Positions 40,360-50,555 of a DNA stretch of 58,596 bases are shown here, in pieces. Below the pieces are notes generated by a model. The model saw only the letters and a program-made list of their open reading frames with translations. It searched no databases and had not been told where the DNA came from. Position numbers and translations under genes: made by a program. This DNA comes from Gammaproteobacteria bacterium (lineage in GTDB: Bacteria; Pseudomonadota; Gammaproteobacteria; Steroidobacterales; Steroidobacteraceae), in contig PKXS01000024.1 in assembly GCA_003132425.1 (NCBI GenBank), positions 19,740 through 78,335 on the forward strand, written 5' to 3'. Within the stretch, counting starts at the first letter, position 1, and every line of letters begins with the position of its first letter.

Positions 40360-41757
40360 GTGCGTAACTTCAGACTCCCAAAGCCTTGGCTTCAGTGTTC
40401 CAAACTCGCTATTGCGGTGTCCGCGGTAACCTTGCTTGGCACGTGCTCGCCCACACCGCGCTTGATCGACCAGATCAAGACGGTCGGGGAATTGCGGGTG
40501 GTCACGCGCAACGGGCCGCTGGCATTTTATCGCGGCGCGGATGATATGCCCGAGGGCCCGGAGTACGAGTTGGCGCGGCGCTTTGCGGACGAGCTCGGGG
40601 TACGCTTAAAAATCACGCCGGTACGAAGTTATGCGGAAATTTACGCGGCCATCACTTCCGGGCGTGCCCACTTGGCGGCGGCCGGCCTGAAGATACCGCT
40701 GTTGCCGATCGCCGGGGTGGAATTTGGCCCGGCATATCAACGCGTACACGAGCACTTGATCTATCGCCGCGGCGGCAATCGGCCGAGTTCTTTGGCCGAA
40801 ATCGGCAGCGGTGATCTAGAGATTGTGGCCGGCAGCTCGCACGCCAAAACACTGTGCGCGGCCCGCGATTCCGTGCCGGAACTGGTTTGGGTGGAGAACG
40901 CCAGCACGGACACGCAGGCGCTCCTGGATGAGGTGGCCGACGGCAGCATCGACTACACCATCGCCGATTCCACGGAATTCGCGCTGGCGCACGATGCGCA
41001 TCCGGAGCTGCGCATCGCGTTCGATTTCGCCGGCAGCCAATCCTTGGCGTGGGCGGCGAGTACTCGCGATCCGGGATTTCTGCGTGACTTGAATAGTTAT
41101 TTCGCGCGCCTGAACACCGACGGCGAACTCGCCGCGATCGTCAAGCGCTACTACGGTCGCTCGGAGGACTTGGATTTCGTGGGTGCGCGCGGATTCATGC
41201 GACATCTGCAGAGCCGCCTGCCGCTGTACAAGAAATGGTTCGAAGAGGCGGCCGAACAAAGCAACCAAGACTGGCGCTTATTGGCGGCCATCGGTTATCA
41301 GGAATCGAAGTGGGTGCCGACCGCGGCCTCCGCAGCGGGCGCGAAGGGCCTGATGCAGCTGACCGCGGGGACGGCGAGCGCCGCCAAGGTAACCAATACC
41401 TCCGACGCACGGCAGAGCATCTTTGCCGGTGCGCGGTATTTCAGATTGGTCTACGAGAAGATCCCGGCGCATGTGCCGGAGCCGGATAGGACCTGGTTTG
41501 CCTTGGCGGCGTACAATATCGGTTACGGGCATTTGGAAGACGCTCGTGTACTTGCGCAAAAGGCAGGCCGCGATCCGGATTCTTGGCAGGACGTGCGCGA
41601 ATTTCTACCGCTGCTGGCTCAGGAGTACTGGTACACGCAAACTGAGAATGGCTACGCGCGCGGTTGGGAGCCGGTGCATTACGTCGACAACGTGCGCGGC
41701 TATCGGGATCTGTTGGAGTGGGTCTGGGGCGGCGCCGGTGCAGTTTCGCTGAATTAA
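40360..41757 (+). CDS. mltF: Membrane-bound lytic murein transglycosylase F
   Basis: SBP_bac_3-like GELRVVTRNGPLAFYRG...GPEYELARRFADELGV plus SLT domain LLAAIGYQESKWVPTAASAAGAKGLMQLT. Confidence 0.95.
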   Translation: MRNFRLPKPWLQCSKLAIAVSAVTLLGTCSPTPRLIDQIKTVGELRVVTRNGPLAFYRGADDMPEGPEYELARRFADELGVRLKITPVRSYAEIYAAITSGRAHLAAAGLKIPLLPIAGVEFGPAYQRVHEHLIYRRGGNRPSSLAEIGSGDLEIVAGSSHAKTLCAARDSVPELVWVENASTDTQALLDEVADGSIDYTIADSTEFALAHDAHPELRIAFDFAGSQSLAWAASTRDPGFLRDLNSYFARLNTDGELAAIVKRYYGRSEDLDFVGARGFMRHLQSRLPLYKKWFEEAAEQSNQDWRLLAAIGYQESKWVPTAASAAGAKGLMQLTAGTASAAKVTNTSDARQSIFAGARYFRLVYEKIPAHVPEPDRTWFALAAYNIGYGHLEDARVLAQKAGRDPDSWQDVREFLPLLAQEYWYTQTENGYARGWEPVHYVDNVRGYRDLLEWVWGGAGAVSLN

Positions 41758-42218
41758 CGCCGCGTCTCGAAGAAGCGCCGCAGCAGTGCGCTGCTCTCTT
41801 CGCTACACACGCCGCCAAAGACGTCGATCCGATGCGCCATTCGCGGCTCACGCGGCAAATCGAATACGCTGCCGCAGGCTCCCGCCTTTTGGTCCCAGGC
41901 GCCGAAGACGACACGCGACACTCGCGCATTCAACGCGGCGCCGATGCACATCGCACAGGGCTCCAAGGTTGCATACAGCGTTGCCGCGCCGAGCCTGTAA
42001 TTGCCCAATTGAATAGCGGCGGCGCGCATCGCGACAATCTCGGCATGCGCGGTGGGATCATGCGTCGCTATCGGCTGATTCCAGCCTTCGCCGGCCACCG
42101 CTCCTCCGATCACCAGCACGGCGCCGACCGGTACCTCATTGTCCTGTTCTGCGCGGCGCGCCAATTCGAGGGCGCGTCGCATGTAGCCAATGTCATCCGG
42201 CAAATCGGCGGGCGACAC
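41754..42218 (-). CDS. tadA: tRNA-specific adenosine deaminase
   Basis: DPTAHAEIVAMRAA and ATLEPCAMCIGAALNARVSRVVFGAWDQKAGACGS; GTG start at 42218 (supplied ORF over-extends). Confidence 0.93.
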   Translation of the reverse strand: MSPADLPDDIGYMRRALELARRAEQDNEVPVGAVLVIGGAVAGEGWNQPIATHDPTAHAEIVAMRAAAIQLGNYRLGAATLYATLEPCAMCIGAALNARVSRVVFGAWDQKAGACGSVFDLPREPRMAHRIDVFGGVCSEESSALLRRFFETRR

Positions 42219-42229
42219 TTCAGGTCCCC

Positions 42230-43537
42230 TTAAGCCCGGCGCGAGTAACGAGCCAAGAAAATGACGGCATAGATCGTCATGAGCACCGCGGCGCTCAGCG
42301 CCAGCGAATGGTGAATGCCGACGCTGGCGCCGAGCAGGCCGACGCTCAGGCCGCTGAATGTACGCAATCCCAGTGCCGACATCGAGTACACCCCAAGCAC
42401 ACGCCCGCGAATCTCGCCGGGTGCATTCATTTGCACCAAGGTCTGCGCCATTGAATTGAACGCCAGTTCCATGAAGCCCGCCAGGAACAACATAGCGATC
42501 GCCACACCGTAAGCATGCGCGCGCGCAAAGCCCACGAGCGCGCAGCACCAAATCATGGCAAGGATAAATGCGGTCCGTGCCCTGGGAGGCAACAAACCGC
42601 GGCTCTCCAGCAGCAACCCGCCAGCCAGTCCTCCGGCGGCGTCGGCGGCCAGCAATATGCTGTACGAAAAGTCCGCGCGGCCGTGGCCGAGATCGCGAGC
42701 AAACTCCGGCATTTGCGCCTGATAGGAATTGCCTATAAAGAAAGATGCCGCACCGATCAGTACGGTCATGGACAGTAGTACGCGCCTTCCTGCGACCACC
42801 TTCATGGTCGACCAGACGTCGGCGAAGCCGTTGAGGGCCGGGGACGGCCGCTTCCCGCCGACAGCGGCCGCCCCGTAGGGGGCCCGGATCAACCACACGA
42901 ATAGAGGTACATAAATCAGGGCGTTGGCAAAAATCCCGTAAGCGGGCCCTAATGCCAGCAACAGGCCGGCTCCGACCATGGGGCCGACGAGGAAGCCCAT
43001 GTAGCGCCCGGTGGCGCTCGTGCGCACGGCGCTCGGCAACTGCTCGGCGGTGACGATTTGGTGGATCAATACTTGCGCCGCCGGACTCCAAATGACGCCG
43101 GCGACACCGTGGATCACGAGCAGCAACATGGCTTTCCACAGCGCCACGGAATCGCTCAAGAACATCAATCCCCAGCTCACCGAAACGCCGATGTACAGCA
43201 ACATCCCGATTTGAATGAGCCGGCGAATATCGAAGCGGTCGGCTAAGCCGCCACTGAAGCCGGCCAGCAACAAGAACGGCACCCAATGAGAGATGACGGC
43301 AAATCCGCCCAACGCCGGCGAGTGAAATTTCTGAAATATTACCCAGTAGCTGATCACGTGTTCGATGTTGTCGGCCATCATCGCCGCAGTGGCGGCAAAG
43401 AAGTAAATCCGGAAATCACCGTTCTCGAACGAAGTAAAGGCGCGGTGCTTGCGTCCAGGCGCCGGCGCGGAAGTGGTATTTGAATTCAATTTTTCTGAAT
43501 GCCTCAATGGCGATCGAAAACCAAGTCCACGCAGCAT
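42230..43537 (-). CDS. MFS transporter, EntS/DHA3-like
   Basis: MFS_3 layout; GGFAVISHWVPFLLLAGFSGGLADRFDIRRLIQIG. Confidence 0.85.
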   Translation of the reverse strand: MLRGLGFRSPLRHSEKLNSNTTSAPAPGRKHRAFTSFENGDFRIYFFAATAAMMADNIEHVISYWVIFQKFHSPALGGFAVISHWVPFLLLAGFSGGLADRFDIRRLIQIGMLLYIGVSVSWGLMFLSDSVALWKAMLLLVIHGVAGVIWSPAAQVLIHQIVTAEQLPSAVRTSATGRYMGFLVGPMVGAGLLLALGPAYGIFANALIYVPLFVWLIRAPYGAAAVGGKRPSPALNGFADVWSTMKVVAGRRVLLSMTVLIGAASFFIGNSYQAQMPEFARDLGHGRADFSYSILLAADAAGGLAGGLLLESRGLLPPRARTAFILAMIWCCALVGFARAHAYGVAIAMLFLAGFMELAFNSMAQTLVQMNAPGEIRGRVLGVYSMSALGLRTFSGLSVGLLGASVGIHHSLALSAAVLMTIYAVIFLARYSRRA

Positions 43538-43656
43538 AATTCAACCTGCGGAGGTTGCTTCAGGAATTTGCATATTGGCGCCGCGCTGACGCAATCCTTG
43601 TAGAATGCCCTCTTCAGGACCGCTTGCGCGCGAAAATCGTTGAAGCCGGGGGATTC

Positions 43657-45705
43657 ATGCGTATTTGTCTAGTGATGTTGGTGATCGCCGCGTCCCTGCC
43701 TGCGCTTGCCGACGAGGGTCTGTGGACATTCGATGATTTTCCGGCCAGCGCTGTGAAGAAAACGTATGGCGTGGACGTAACGCCCGCATGGCTCGATAAG
43801 ATGCGCCTGTCGACGATTCGAATGACGAACTGCACAGCCTCGTTTGTGTCGCCGGAAGGTCTGATTCTGACCAATCATCACTGCGTGGAATCCTGCCTCT
43901 CGGAACTGTCTACCAAGGAAAAAAGCTTCGTGGAACTTGGTTTCGCGGCGGCGGACCGGGCTCACGAAGAGCGCTGCTTGACGCAGCTTGCGGACGTGTT
44001 GATCGGCACGGAAAACGTGACGGAGGCGGTAATGAAAGCGGTCGCGGGATTGGAAGAGATGGCGGCGAACACCGCGCGCAAGAAAGAGCTGACCGCACTT
44101 GAAACGAACTGTGAGCAGGCGAGTGCGAAATCAAAGTCTGGCAAGCTCAAGTGCCAAGTCGTGACGCTGTACCAAGGCGGCCAGTACTTTCTCTACAAAT
44201 ACAAGCGTTACGATGACGTTCGGATGGTATTCGCGCCCGAAGGCGAAATCGCAGCGTTCGGCGGCGATCCGGACAATTTCCAATTCCCACGCTGGTCGCT
44301 CGATTTCGCGATACTGCGTGCGTATGAGAAGGGCATTCCTGCGAAGACACCCCACTACCTGCAAATCAATTTTGCCGGGCCGACCGCCGGCGAACTCGTG
44401 TTCGTTGCCGGTAATCCGGGCTCGACTTCGCGTCTGCGCACCAAAGCGCAATTGGAATTCGATCGCGATCTGCCGTTGCCGACGCTATTGCTTCGAGCTT
44501 CGGAACTGCGAGGCCGCTACATCCAGTTCGGCGAGACGAATCCCGTCGATGCGCAAATCATCGTAACCCCGCTAAACAGCATCGAGAACGGCATTAAGGT
44601 CCGCCGCAAGCTCCTTGATGCACTGCACGACGATGCTTTCATGACGCGCAAGCTCGACGAAGAAAACCAACTCCGAGCAAGCGCCCACCTCTCCGGTGTC
44701 GATCCATGGCATGAAATCGAAGCCGCGACCGCTCGGGAGCGCGAGATCTATTTGCCGTACACGTTTCTGGAGAATGGTGCGGGAATCAATAGCGCGTTAT
44801 TCCGCGACGCGCGAGTGATCTTGCGCGGCACCGAGGAGCGCGCGAAACCGAATTCGGAAAGACTGCGAGAATATACCGACGCGGCAATCCCGCGGATCGA
44901 GCAACAGCTGTTTGCGCAGGTGCCGGTTTATCCGGAGCTCGAGGTCTTGACTCTGTCACTGTCCCTCGAACGCATGCGCGAATGGCTAGGCCCCGATGAT
45001 CCGGTGGTTCGCAAGCTGCTCGCCAAGGAGTCCCCCGACGCGCTGGCGACACGGCTCGTTGCGGAGACGAAGTTGGACGATGCGGCCGTACGCAAGCGAC
45101 TCTGGCAAGGAGGTAAGGCGGCGGTCGCTGAGTCGCATGATCCCATGATGGAGATCGCGCGTACGATCGACGGAGACTCGCGGGCAATCCGCAAAAAATA
45201 CGAAGATGAGGTCGAGGCTCCGATCGCGTCGGCCTCGGCAAGAATCGCAACGGCGCGCTTCAAGGCATACGGCACGAATGTGTATCCGGACGCCACCTTC
45301 ACGCTGCGCCTGAATTACGGCACGGTGCAGGGGTGGGTGGAAAACGGCGTTCCGATCGACCCCTTCACGCATCTCGGCCGCGCATTCGAACGCGCCACCG
45401 GATCCGTCCCCTTTAAGATTCCTGACCGCTGGCTGAAGGTAAAGGAACAACTCGACATGAGCACGCCGTTTTGCCTATCGACCAACAACGACATCATCGG
45501 CGGAAATTCAGGCAGCCCCTTGATCGATGCCGAAGGGAAGATTGTCGGCCTGATGTTCGACGGGAACATTCACTCCATTGCCGGTGACTACTGGTTCGAT
45601 AAGACCAAGAATCGGGCGATTGCGTTGGATCCGGCCGTCATTCGCGAGGCGCTCAAGAAAGTCTACGGCGCCGATTCGCTTCTCGCGGAACTAGGCGCGA
45701 CCTGA
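43657..45705 (+). CDS. S46 family dipeptidyl peptidase (DPP7/DPP11-like)
   Basis: Signal peptide; NCTASFVSPEGLILTNHHCVES and LSTNNDIIGGNSGSPLIDAEGKIVGLMFDGN. Confidence 0.93.
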   Translation: MRICLVMLVIAASLPALADEGLWTFDDFPASAVKKTYGVDVTPAWLDKMRLSTIRMTNCTASFVSPEGLILTNHHCVESCLSELSTKEKSFVELGFAAADRAHEERCLTQLADVLIGTENVTEAVMKAVAGLEEMAANTARKKELTALETNCEQASAKSKSGKLKCQVVTLYQGGQYFLYKYKRYDDVRMVFAPEGEIAAFGGDPDNFQFPRWSLDFAILRAYEKGIPAKTPHYLQINFAGPTAGELVFVAGNPGSTSRLRTKAQLEFDRDLPLPTLLLRASELRGRYIQFGETNPVDAQIIVTPLNSIENGIKVRRKLLDALHDDAFMTRKLDEENQLRASAHLSGVDPWHEIEAATAREREIYLPYTFLENGAGINSALFRDARVILRGTEERAKPNSERLREYTDAAIPRIEQQLFAQVPVYPELEVLTLSLSLERMREWLGPDDPVVRKLLAKESPDALATRLVAETKLDDAAVRKRLWQGGKAAVAESHDPMMEIARTIDGDSRAIRKKYEDEVEAPIASASARIATARFKAYGTNVYPDATFTLRLNYGTVQGWVENGVPIDPFTHLGRAFERATGSVPFKIPDRWLKVKEQLDMSTPFCLSTNNDIIGGNSGSPLIDAEGKIVGLMFDGNIHSIAGDYWFDKTKNRAIALDPAVIREALKKVYGADSLLAELGAT

Positions 45706-45757
45706 GCCCGGCCGCCTAGATCGGGTCCCCTCGCCGTCTTGCCGTAAGTGTTGACTC

Positions 45758-46717
45758 ATGCAACACTCCCGCGGAAACGTGGCCGCATGGGAGCTTTGGA
45801 TGACGGCAGTTGACGAAGTACGACGCTTCAACCGTTTCTATACCCGCCAAATCGGTCTGCTCGATGAGCATCTATCACACAGCCCCTTTTCGCTCCCCGA
45901 AGCACGGGTCCTGTATGAACTGGCGGCGGGCAACGCGGCAACCGCCGCGCAGCTGTCCCGGGCTCTCGACATGGACAAGTCCCAGCTCAGTCGCATTCTC
46001 GCGCGGTTTCGTTCCCAGAGACTGTTGACCAGTCGCCCCAGCCTTGATCACGCGAAGCATCGTCTGCTGTCCCTGACCAGGGCAGGACGCACGGCCTTTA
46101 CCGCTCTCGAGGATGGTACCGTCTCTCAGATGCAAGGATTGCTCGCGCCGCTCGACTCACGCGCAACGCATCAACTGATAGGAGCGATGCAGGGGATCCA
46201 GGCGATTTTGTCGGATGCCGGTGCGCCTCGGCGCAATACATTCACGCTGCGATCTGCGCATGTGGGAGATCTCGGTTGGGTCGTGCATCGCCAGGCTGTC
46301 CTGTACGGCGAAGAGTACGGTTGGGACTGGACCTACGAGGCGCTGATCGCAGGGATTATGGCGGAGTTCGTCGCGCATTTCGACGCCGCAAGGGAGCAGG
46401 CCTGGATCGCGGAATACGACGGACGAATCGCGGGTTCGATTTTTCTCATGCGCGGCGCCGAACCTACGGCCGCAAGATTACGGCTCCTGTACGTTGAACC
46501 GGGCGCGCGTGGTCTTGGAATCGGTGCTGGCCTGGTTGCCGCGTGCATCGCTCAAGCTCGCATGTTTGGTTATCGCCAACTTTCGCTGTGGACCAATGAC
46601 GTCTTAGTTTCGGCTAGCCGTATCTACGAGGCGGCGGGTTTTCGGCTCATCGCCGAGGAGAGTCATCGATCATTCGGCCACGAGCTCGTGGGGCAGACTT
46701 GGACACTGGAACTGTGA
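45758..46717 (+). CDS. MarR-family HTH regulator fused to GNAT acetyltransferase
   Basis: N-terminal MarR wHTH (AQLSRALDMDKSQLSRILARFRSQRLL) and C-terminal GNAT (RLRLLYVEPGARGLGIGAGLVAACIAQAR). Confidence 0.88.
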   Translation: MQHSRGNVAAWELWMTAVDEVRRFNRFYTRQIGLLDEHLSHSPFSLPEARVLYELAAGNAATAAQLSRALDMDKSQLSRILARFRSQRLLTSRPSLDHAKHRLLSLTRAGRTAFTALEDGTVSQMQGLLAPLDSRATHQLIGAMQGIQAILSDAGAPRRNTFTLRSAHVGDLGWVVHRQAVLYGEEYGWDWTYEALIAGIMAEFVAHFDAAREQAWIAEYDGRIAGSIFLMRGAEPTAARLRLLYVEPGARGLGIGAGLVAACIAQARMFGYRQLSLWTNDVLVSASRIYEAAGFRLIAEESHRSFGHELVGQTWTLEL

Positions 46718-46735
46718 CCTGGTAGCGCCCAATCC

Positions 46736-48691
46736 TCAGATTTCCACGCCGACCTGCAGCCCCTCGTAAACTGCCTCCTCGGCCGTGCGCGGTGCCGCGG
46801 CATCGCCGATAATGCGCACGTCCATCGCAAGATCCTCGATCGCCTCGGCGAGATCACACACCGGTTTGTGACCGGTGCACAGCACCAGAGTATCGACCGA
46901 TTCGAGGACCACCGCATCTTCACTCGCGATGTGTTGCAGGTAAACGCTGTCCGAATCGCTACCGTAAAGGCGCATGTACGGCAAAACCTTGACGCCGAGC
47001 TTATGCAGGGACGCCACGGCAGCGTCTCGAACGTACAACGGCAAACTCTCGCCAACAGCAATACCGTTCACCGCGAGCCGCACCGATCGGCCGCTTTGTG
47101 CCAACTTCTCGGCGATGCCGATGCCGATCCAATCCGCGCGCCAGTCGATGACAACGACGGACGCGCCGGTCTCGACAGATCCGGTCAGCACCTGCCAAGC
47201 ATCCACAATCTGCAAATCGCCGTCGCTCGCAAATTCAGGCCGGTACGGCCTGGCGCCGGTGGCAATCACCACGACCTCAGGTGCCTCGTCCAATATCATC
47301 TGGCGGCTGACGCGACTGTCGGTGCGGATCTGTACATCGGTCATCGTTAATTCGCGCAGTAAATTGGTGAGAAGCCCACCGAATTCGGCACGGCCTGGCA
47401 GCAACTGAGCGAGCAGGGCTTGGCCGCCGAGACGTCGTTCAGCCTCGAACAGGGTGACACGGTGGCCGCGCTGCGCCGCGACGACCGCCGCCTTCATTCC
47501 GGCCGGTCCGCCGCCGACTATCATGACTTTCTTTGCCCTCAAGCTGGACTGCAGGGTGCCATAACGCAATTCGCGCCCGCTCACGGGATTTTGGATACAG
47601 GAGATCGGATATCCCTTGTGGAAATGCCCGATGCAGGCCTGATTGCACGCGATGCAGGCGCGGATATCCTCGGCGGCGCCGGACGCGGCCTTATTCGGCA
47701 TCTCGGGATCGCAGATCAGTGCGCGCGTCATACCGCAAACATCAGCGTGTCCGGCGCTAATTGCAGCCTCGGCGTCCTGCGGCTGATTGATGCGCCCGGC
47801 CACGAAGACCGGTATCGACACCTGTTGCTTTACGTGGGCGGCATAAGGGGTCACATAGGCAGTTTTTGAGGTCATCGGCGGCGCAATATGAATCGCGCCG
47901 CCTAAACTTGCGGAGTTGCCGAGCGTGATGTTGACGTAGTCGATACTGTCCGCGACCCGGATGATCGCTTCGAGACTCTCAGCCTCCGACAGTCCTTTAT
48001 CGTCGGCTTCCGACCCCGAAATGCGCAGCCCAACTACAAACTCATCGCTCACTTTGCCGCGAATATCGGCGATCACGTCGCACAGAAAGCGTAGCCGCCC
48101 ATCGAGATCGCCACCATACGCGTCCTCGCGCAGATTGACGCGTGGGTTTAAAAACTGCGACGGCAGATACCCGTGACTCGCGACAATCTCCACGCCGTCC
48201 AGCCCTGCTTTCTGCATGCGCCGGGCAGCATCGCCGTAGCCGTTCACGATTGCGCGGATCATGGCGACCTTCAGCGCTCGGGGCATGACGTGGAAACGCT
48301 CGTTTGGAACGCAGGACGGTGCGTAGGCCACGGCAAGCAGCCCGCCATCCGCTTCGGCGATTTCGCGGCCAGGATGGAACAATTGGCCGAATAGCACCGT
48401 ACCGAAACAATGTACCGCTTCGGCGACGCGCCGATATCCCGCAATTGATGCATCGTCAGTCGCCATCAGCACGTGATTGGTGTAGCGCGCCGTTTCGTGA
48501 ACGCCCGACACCTGAAGCACGATGAGTCCAACGCCGCCCCGCGCCCGCGCCTCCTGGTAAGCCACCAACGCCTCGTTGACGGTGCCGTCTACCGGCAGCG
48601 TCGTATCGTGCCCCGTGGACATGATCCGGTTTTCAAGCGTGCAGCCTCTGATTCTCAGCGGTTGGAAAAGATGCGGAAAACCCTTGGTCAT
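46736..48691 (-). CDS. OYE/FadH-type NADH:flavin oxidoreductase with Fe-S and FAD/NAD(P) domains
   Basis: TIM barrel LFQPLRIRGCTLENRIMSTGHDT; Fe-S CIACNQACIGHFHKGYPISC; VMIVGGGPAGMKAAVVAAQRGHRVTLFEA. Confidence 0.9.
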   Translation of the reverse strand: MTKGFPHLFQPLRIRGCTLENRIMSTGHDTTLPVDGTVNEALVAYQEARARGGVGLIVLQVSGVHETARYTNHVLMATDDASIAGYRRVAEAVHCFGTVLFGQLFHPGREIAEADGGLLAVAYAPSCVPNERFHVMPRALKVAMIRAIVNGYGDAARRMQKAGLDGVEIVASHGYLPSQFLNPRVNLREDAYGGDLDGRLRFLCDVIADIRGKVSDEFVVGLRISGSEADDKGLSEAESLEAIIRVADSIDYVNITLGNSASLGGAIHIAPPMTSKTAYVTPYAAHVKQQVSIPVFVAGRINQPQDAEAAISAGHADVCGMTRALICDPEMPNKAASGAAEDIRACIACNQACIGHFHKGYPISCIQNPVSGRELRYGTLQSSLRAKKVMIVGGGPAGMKAAVVAAQRGHRVTLFEAERRLGGQALLAQLLPGRAEFGGLLTNLLRELTMTDVQIRTDSRVSRQMILDEAPEVVVIATGARPYRPEFASDGDLQIVDAWQVLTGSVETGASVVVIDWRADWIGIGIAEKLAQSGRSVRLAVNGIAVGESLPLYVRDAAVASLHKLGVKVLPYMRLYGSDSDSVYLQHIASEDAVVLESVDTLVLCTGHKPVCDLAEAIEDLAMDVRIIGDAAAPRTAEEAVYEGLQVGVEI

Positions 48692-50145
48692 GTTCGACCC
48701 TCGACCGACGGCTTCGCGGCGGTGGGCAATCGCGCCGCGACCAGATTGATATTCTGAATGTGGGAAGACAGCATCGCAGTGAGGTCGGCATGGATGCTTT
48801 CGTCGCGAATGCCCGGCAACAGCGCTTCGAGCTTGCGCACGACCCAACTCTGCCCACGGTTGAGAAAGGCCAGCCGCGCGGAAATGTCGGTGATCGCCAT
48901 GGCCTTATCGTAGAACGCACCCATCCTTTTTGACGGGATGCCCTGCAACTGGTGAATGGCTTTGGTCAGCACGCCGCACCACCGTGCCTCGTCCCGATGG
49001 ATGGCCGAGACCAGCGGCTTGAGGTCGGATTCCGCGACTTCCTTGGCCGTGCGCAACGCCACGCGCGCGCCGGCACGCTCCGCCTCCAGCAGTTCGTTCA
49101 ACGCGGGCAGGAGAACATCGTCATTGGCGGCACTCTCGTGGAGATCGTCCATCGCACCCGCCGGGGCCACCGCGCCGGATCCCAGAAGTGCCTCCGCTTC
49201 TGCGATGATCTCACGCACGCGTTGCGCCGCGCCGCTGATCGCGTGCACGCGGCCCACGCCGCTGCCGGCATATAACGCCATTGCCTCGAAGTCGCCGGTC
49301 ATCGAACGCAACGGCGAATCCGTGCTGAATAGATGGATGGGACGGCCCTCCTCTTCGCCGATCACCGTCCGCGGACCGGAGTACGCATCGCCGCGCTCGC
49401 CGCGGGTGACGCTGTTTTTGAGCACGCGCACCTTCGCGCCGCTCGGCCAATTAATGTGGAATACATCGGTCAGAATCGTGTCGTCGACGCCGGCCTCGAC
49501 GAGGCGCCGCTTATGATAGTCATGGGCGAAGGCCTCTTGAGTCGCGATCAGCGCCGTACCGAGAACCGCGCCTTGCGCGCCCAGCGAGAGTACGGTCGCG
49601 AGATCCGCGCCGTCCACGATCCCGCCGGCAGCCAGGACGGGCACTCCCGCCGTCGCCGCGACTTCTGCGACCAGATCATGCAGCGGCCGGTCACCCCGGA
49701 CATGACCGCCCGCCTCGACGCCTTGTGCGATTAGGACCTGCGCGCCCGCATCTTCCGCCGCGCGCGCTTCGATCACAGAGCCCACTTGGCAGACGACTAC
49801 GGTCCCCGCGTTGCGAAGCCGTTGCACGACCGCTGCCGACAGATCCCAGAACAGGCCCACCACGGGCACGCCAAGCTCGATACAGGTTGCGATCTGCGCG
49901 TCGAGCAGCGCAGGTTCGGTGGCCGCCGGGATGACATTGACCCCGAAGCGATGAACCTGGCGCTCGCGTAAGCGCTGCACCTCGGCGCAAATCATCGCGA
50001 CGGGCTCGCGGACCATGCCGAGAAAGCCGAAGGCGCCGGCCTCGGTGACCGCTCCGACAAGCTCCGAGCGCGCAACGCCGCCCATCCCCGCCAACACGAT
50101 CGGATAGGTGCATCCGAGCAGATCGCAGACCGGTCTATGCAGCAT
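48688..50145 (-). CDS. Nitronate monooxygenase with C-terminal DUF6306-like domain
   Basis: PIVLAGMGGVARSELVGAVTEAGAFGFLG, QGVEAGGHVRG, VPVLAAGGIVDGADLATVLSLGAQGAVLGTALIAT; extra ~150 aa LNELLEAERAGARV...GAFYDKAMAITDISARLAFLNRGQSWVVRKLEALLP. Confidence 0.85.
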   Translation of the reverse strand: MLHRPVCDLLGCTYPIVLAGMGGVARSELVGAVTEAGAFGFLGMVREPVAMICAEVQRLRERQVHRFGVNVIPAATEPALLDAQIATCIELGVPVVGLFWDLSAAVVQRLRNAGTVVVCQVGSVIEARAAEDAGAQVLIAQGVEAGGHVRGDRPLHDLVAEVAATAGVPVLAAGGIVDGADLATVLSLGAQGAVLGTALIATQEAFAHDYHKRRLVEAGVDDTILTDVFHINWPSGAKVRVLKNSVTRGERGDAYSGPRTVIGEEEGRPIHLFSTDSPLRSMTGDFEAMALYAGSGVGRVHAISGAAQRVREIIAEAEALLGSGAVAPAGAMDDLHESAANDDVLLPALNELLEAERAGARVALRTAKEVAESDLKPLVSAIHRDEARWCGVLTKAIHQLQGIPSKRMGAFYDKAMAITDISARLAFLNRGQSWVVRKLEALLPGIRDESIHADLTAMLSSHIQNINLVAARLPTAAKPSVEGRT

Positions 50146-50147
50146 GG

Positions 50148-50555
50148 TCAGCTCGCGCCTTTTAAGTGATTGCGAATATACTCTTGCAGGATGAGAGCGT
50201 GATTGTGCGCGGTGTCGCGCGCGGCGTAGAGCAGCGTCAGGCGGCCGAGCGTCAGAAGTTCAGTGAGGCGTGCGACTGTGGCCGCGTTTTGCTCGAGTGC
50301 GGCGCGATAACGCCGGCCGAATTCCTGCCATCGCGCCGGATCATGGCCGAACCATTGGCGCAGCTCCGGGCTTGGCGCGATCTCTTTGAGCCAAAGTGTG
50401 AGTGCGGCCGTCTCCTTGCGCACGCCGCGCGGCCAGAGCCGATCCACCAGCACTCGCGAACCGTCCACTTGCTCCGGCGAATCGTAGATTCGCTTGATAC
50501 GGATATCGGCAGCGCGTTTCGCCACACTCACAGCACGAGCCTCCAGCGTTCTCAC
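50148..50555 (-). CDS. DUF488 family protein
   Basis: IKRIYDSPEQVDGSRVLVDRLWPRGVRKE...LWLKEIAPSPELRQWFGHDPARWQEFGRRYRAAL. Confidence 0.92.
   Translation of the reverse strand: MRTLEARAVSVAKRAADIRIKRIYDSPEQVDGSRVLVDRLWPRGVRKETAALTLWLKEIAPSPELRQWFGHDPARWQEFGRRYRAALEQNAATVARLTELLTLGRLTLLYAARDTAHNHALILQEYIRNHLKGAS

Noticed and set aside
42219-43286. N-terminal two-thirds of the 510-aa ORF that contains TadA
   Set aside because: Open-frame read-through inside the MFS gene; TadA homology starts only at GTG 42218.
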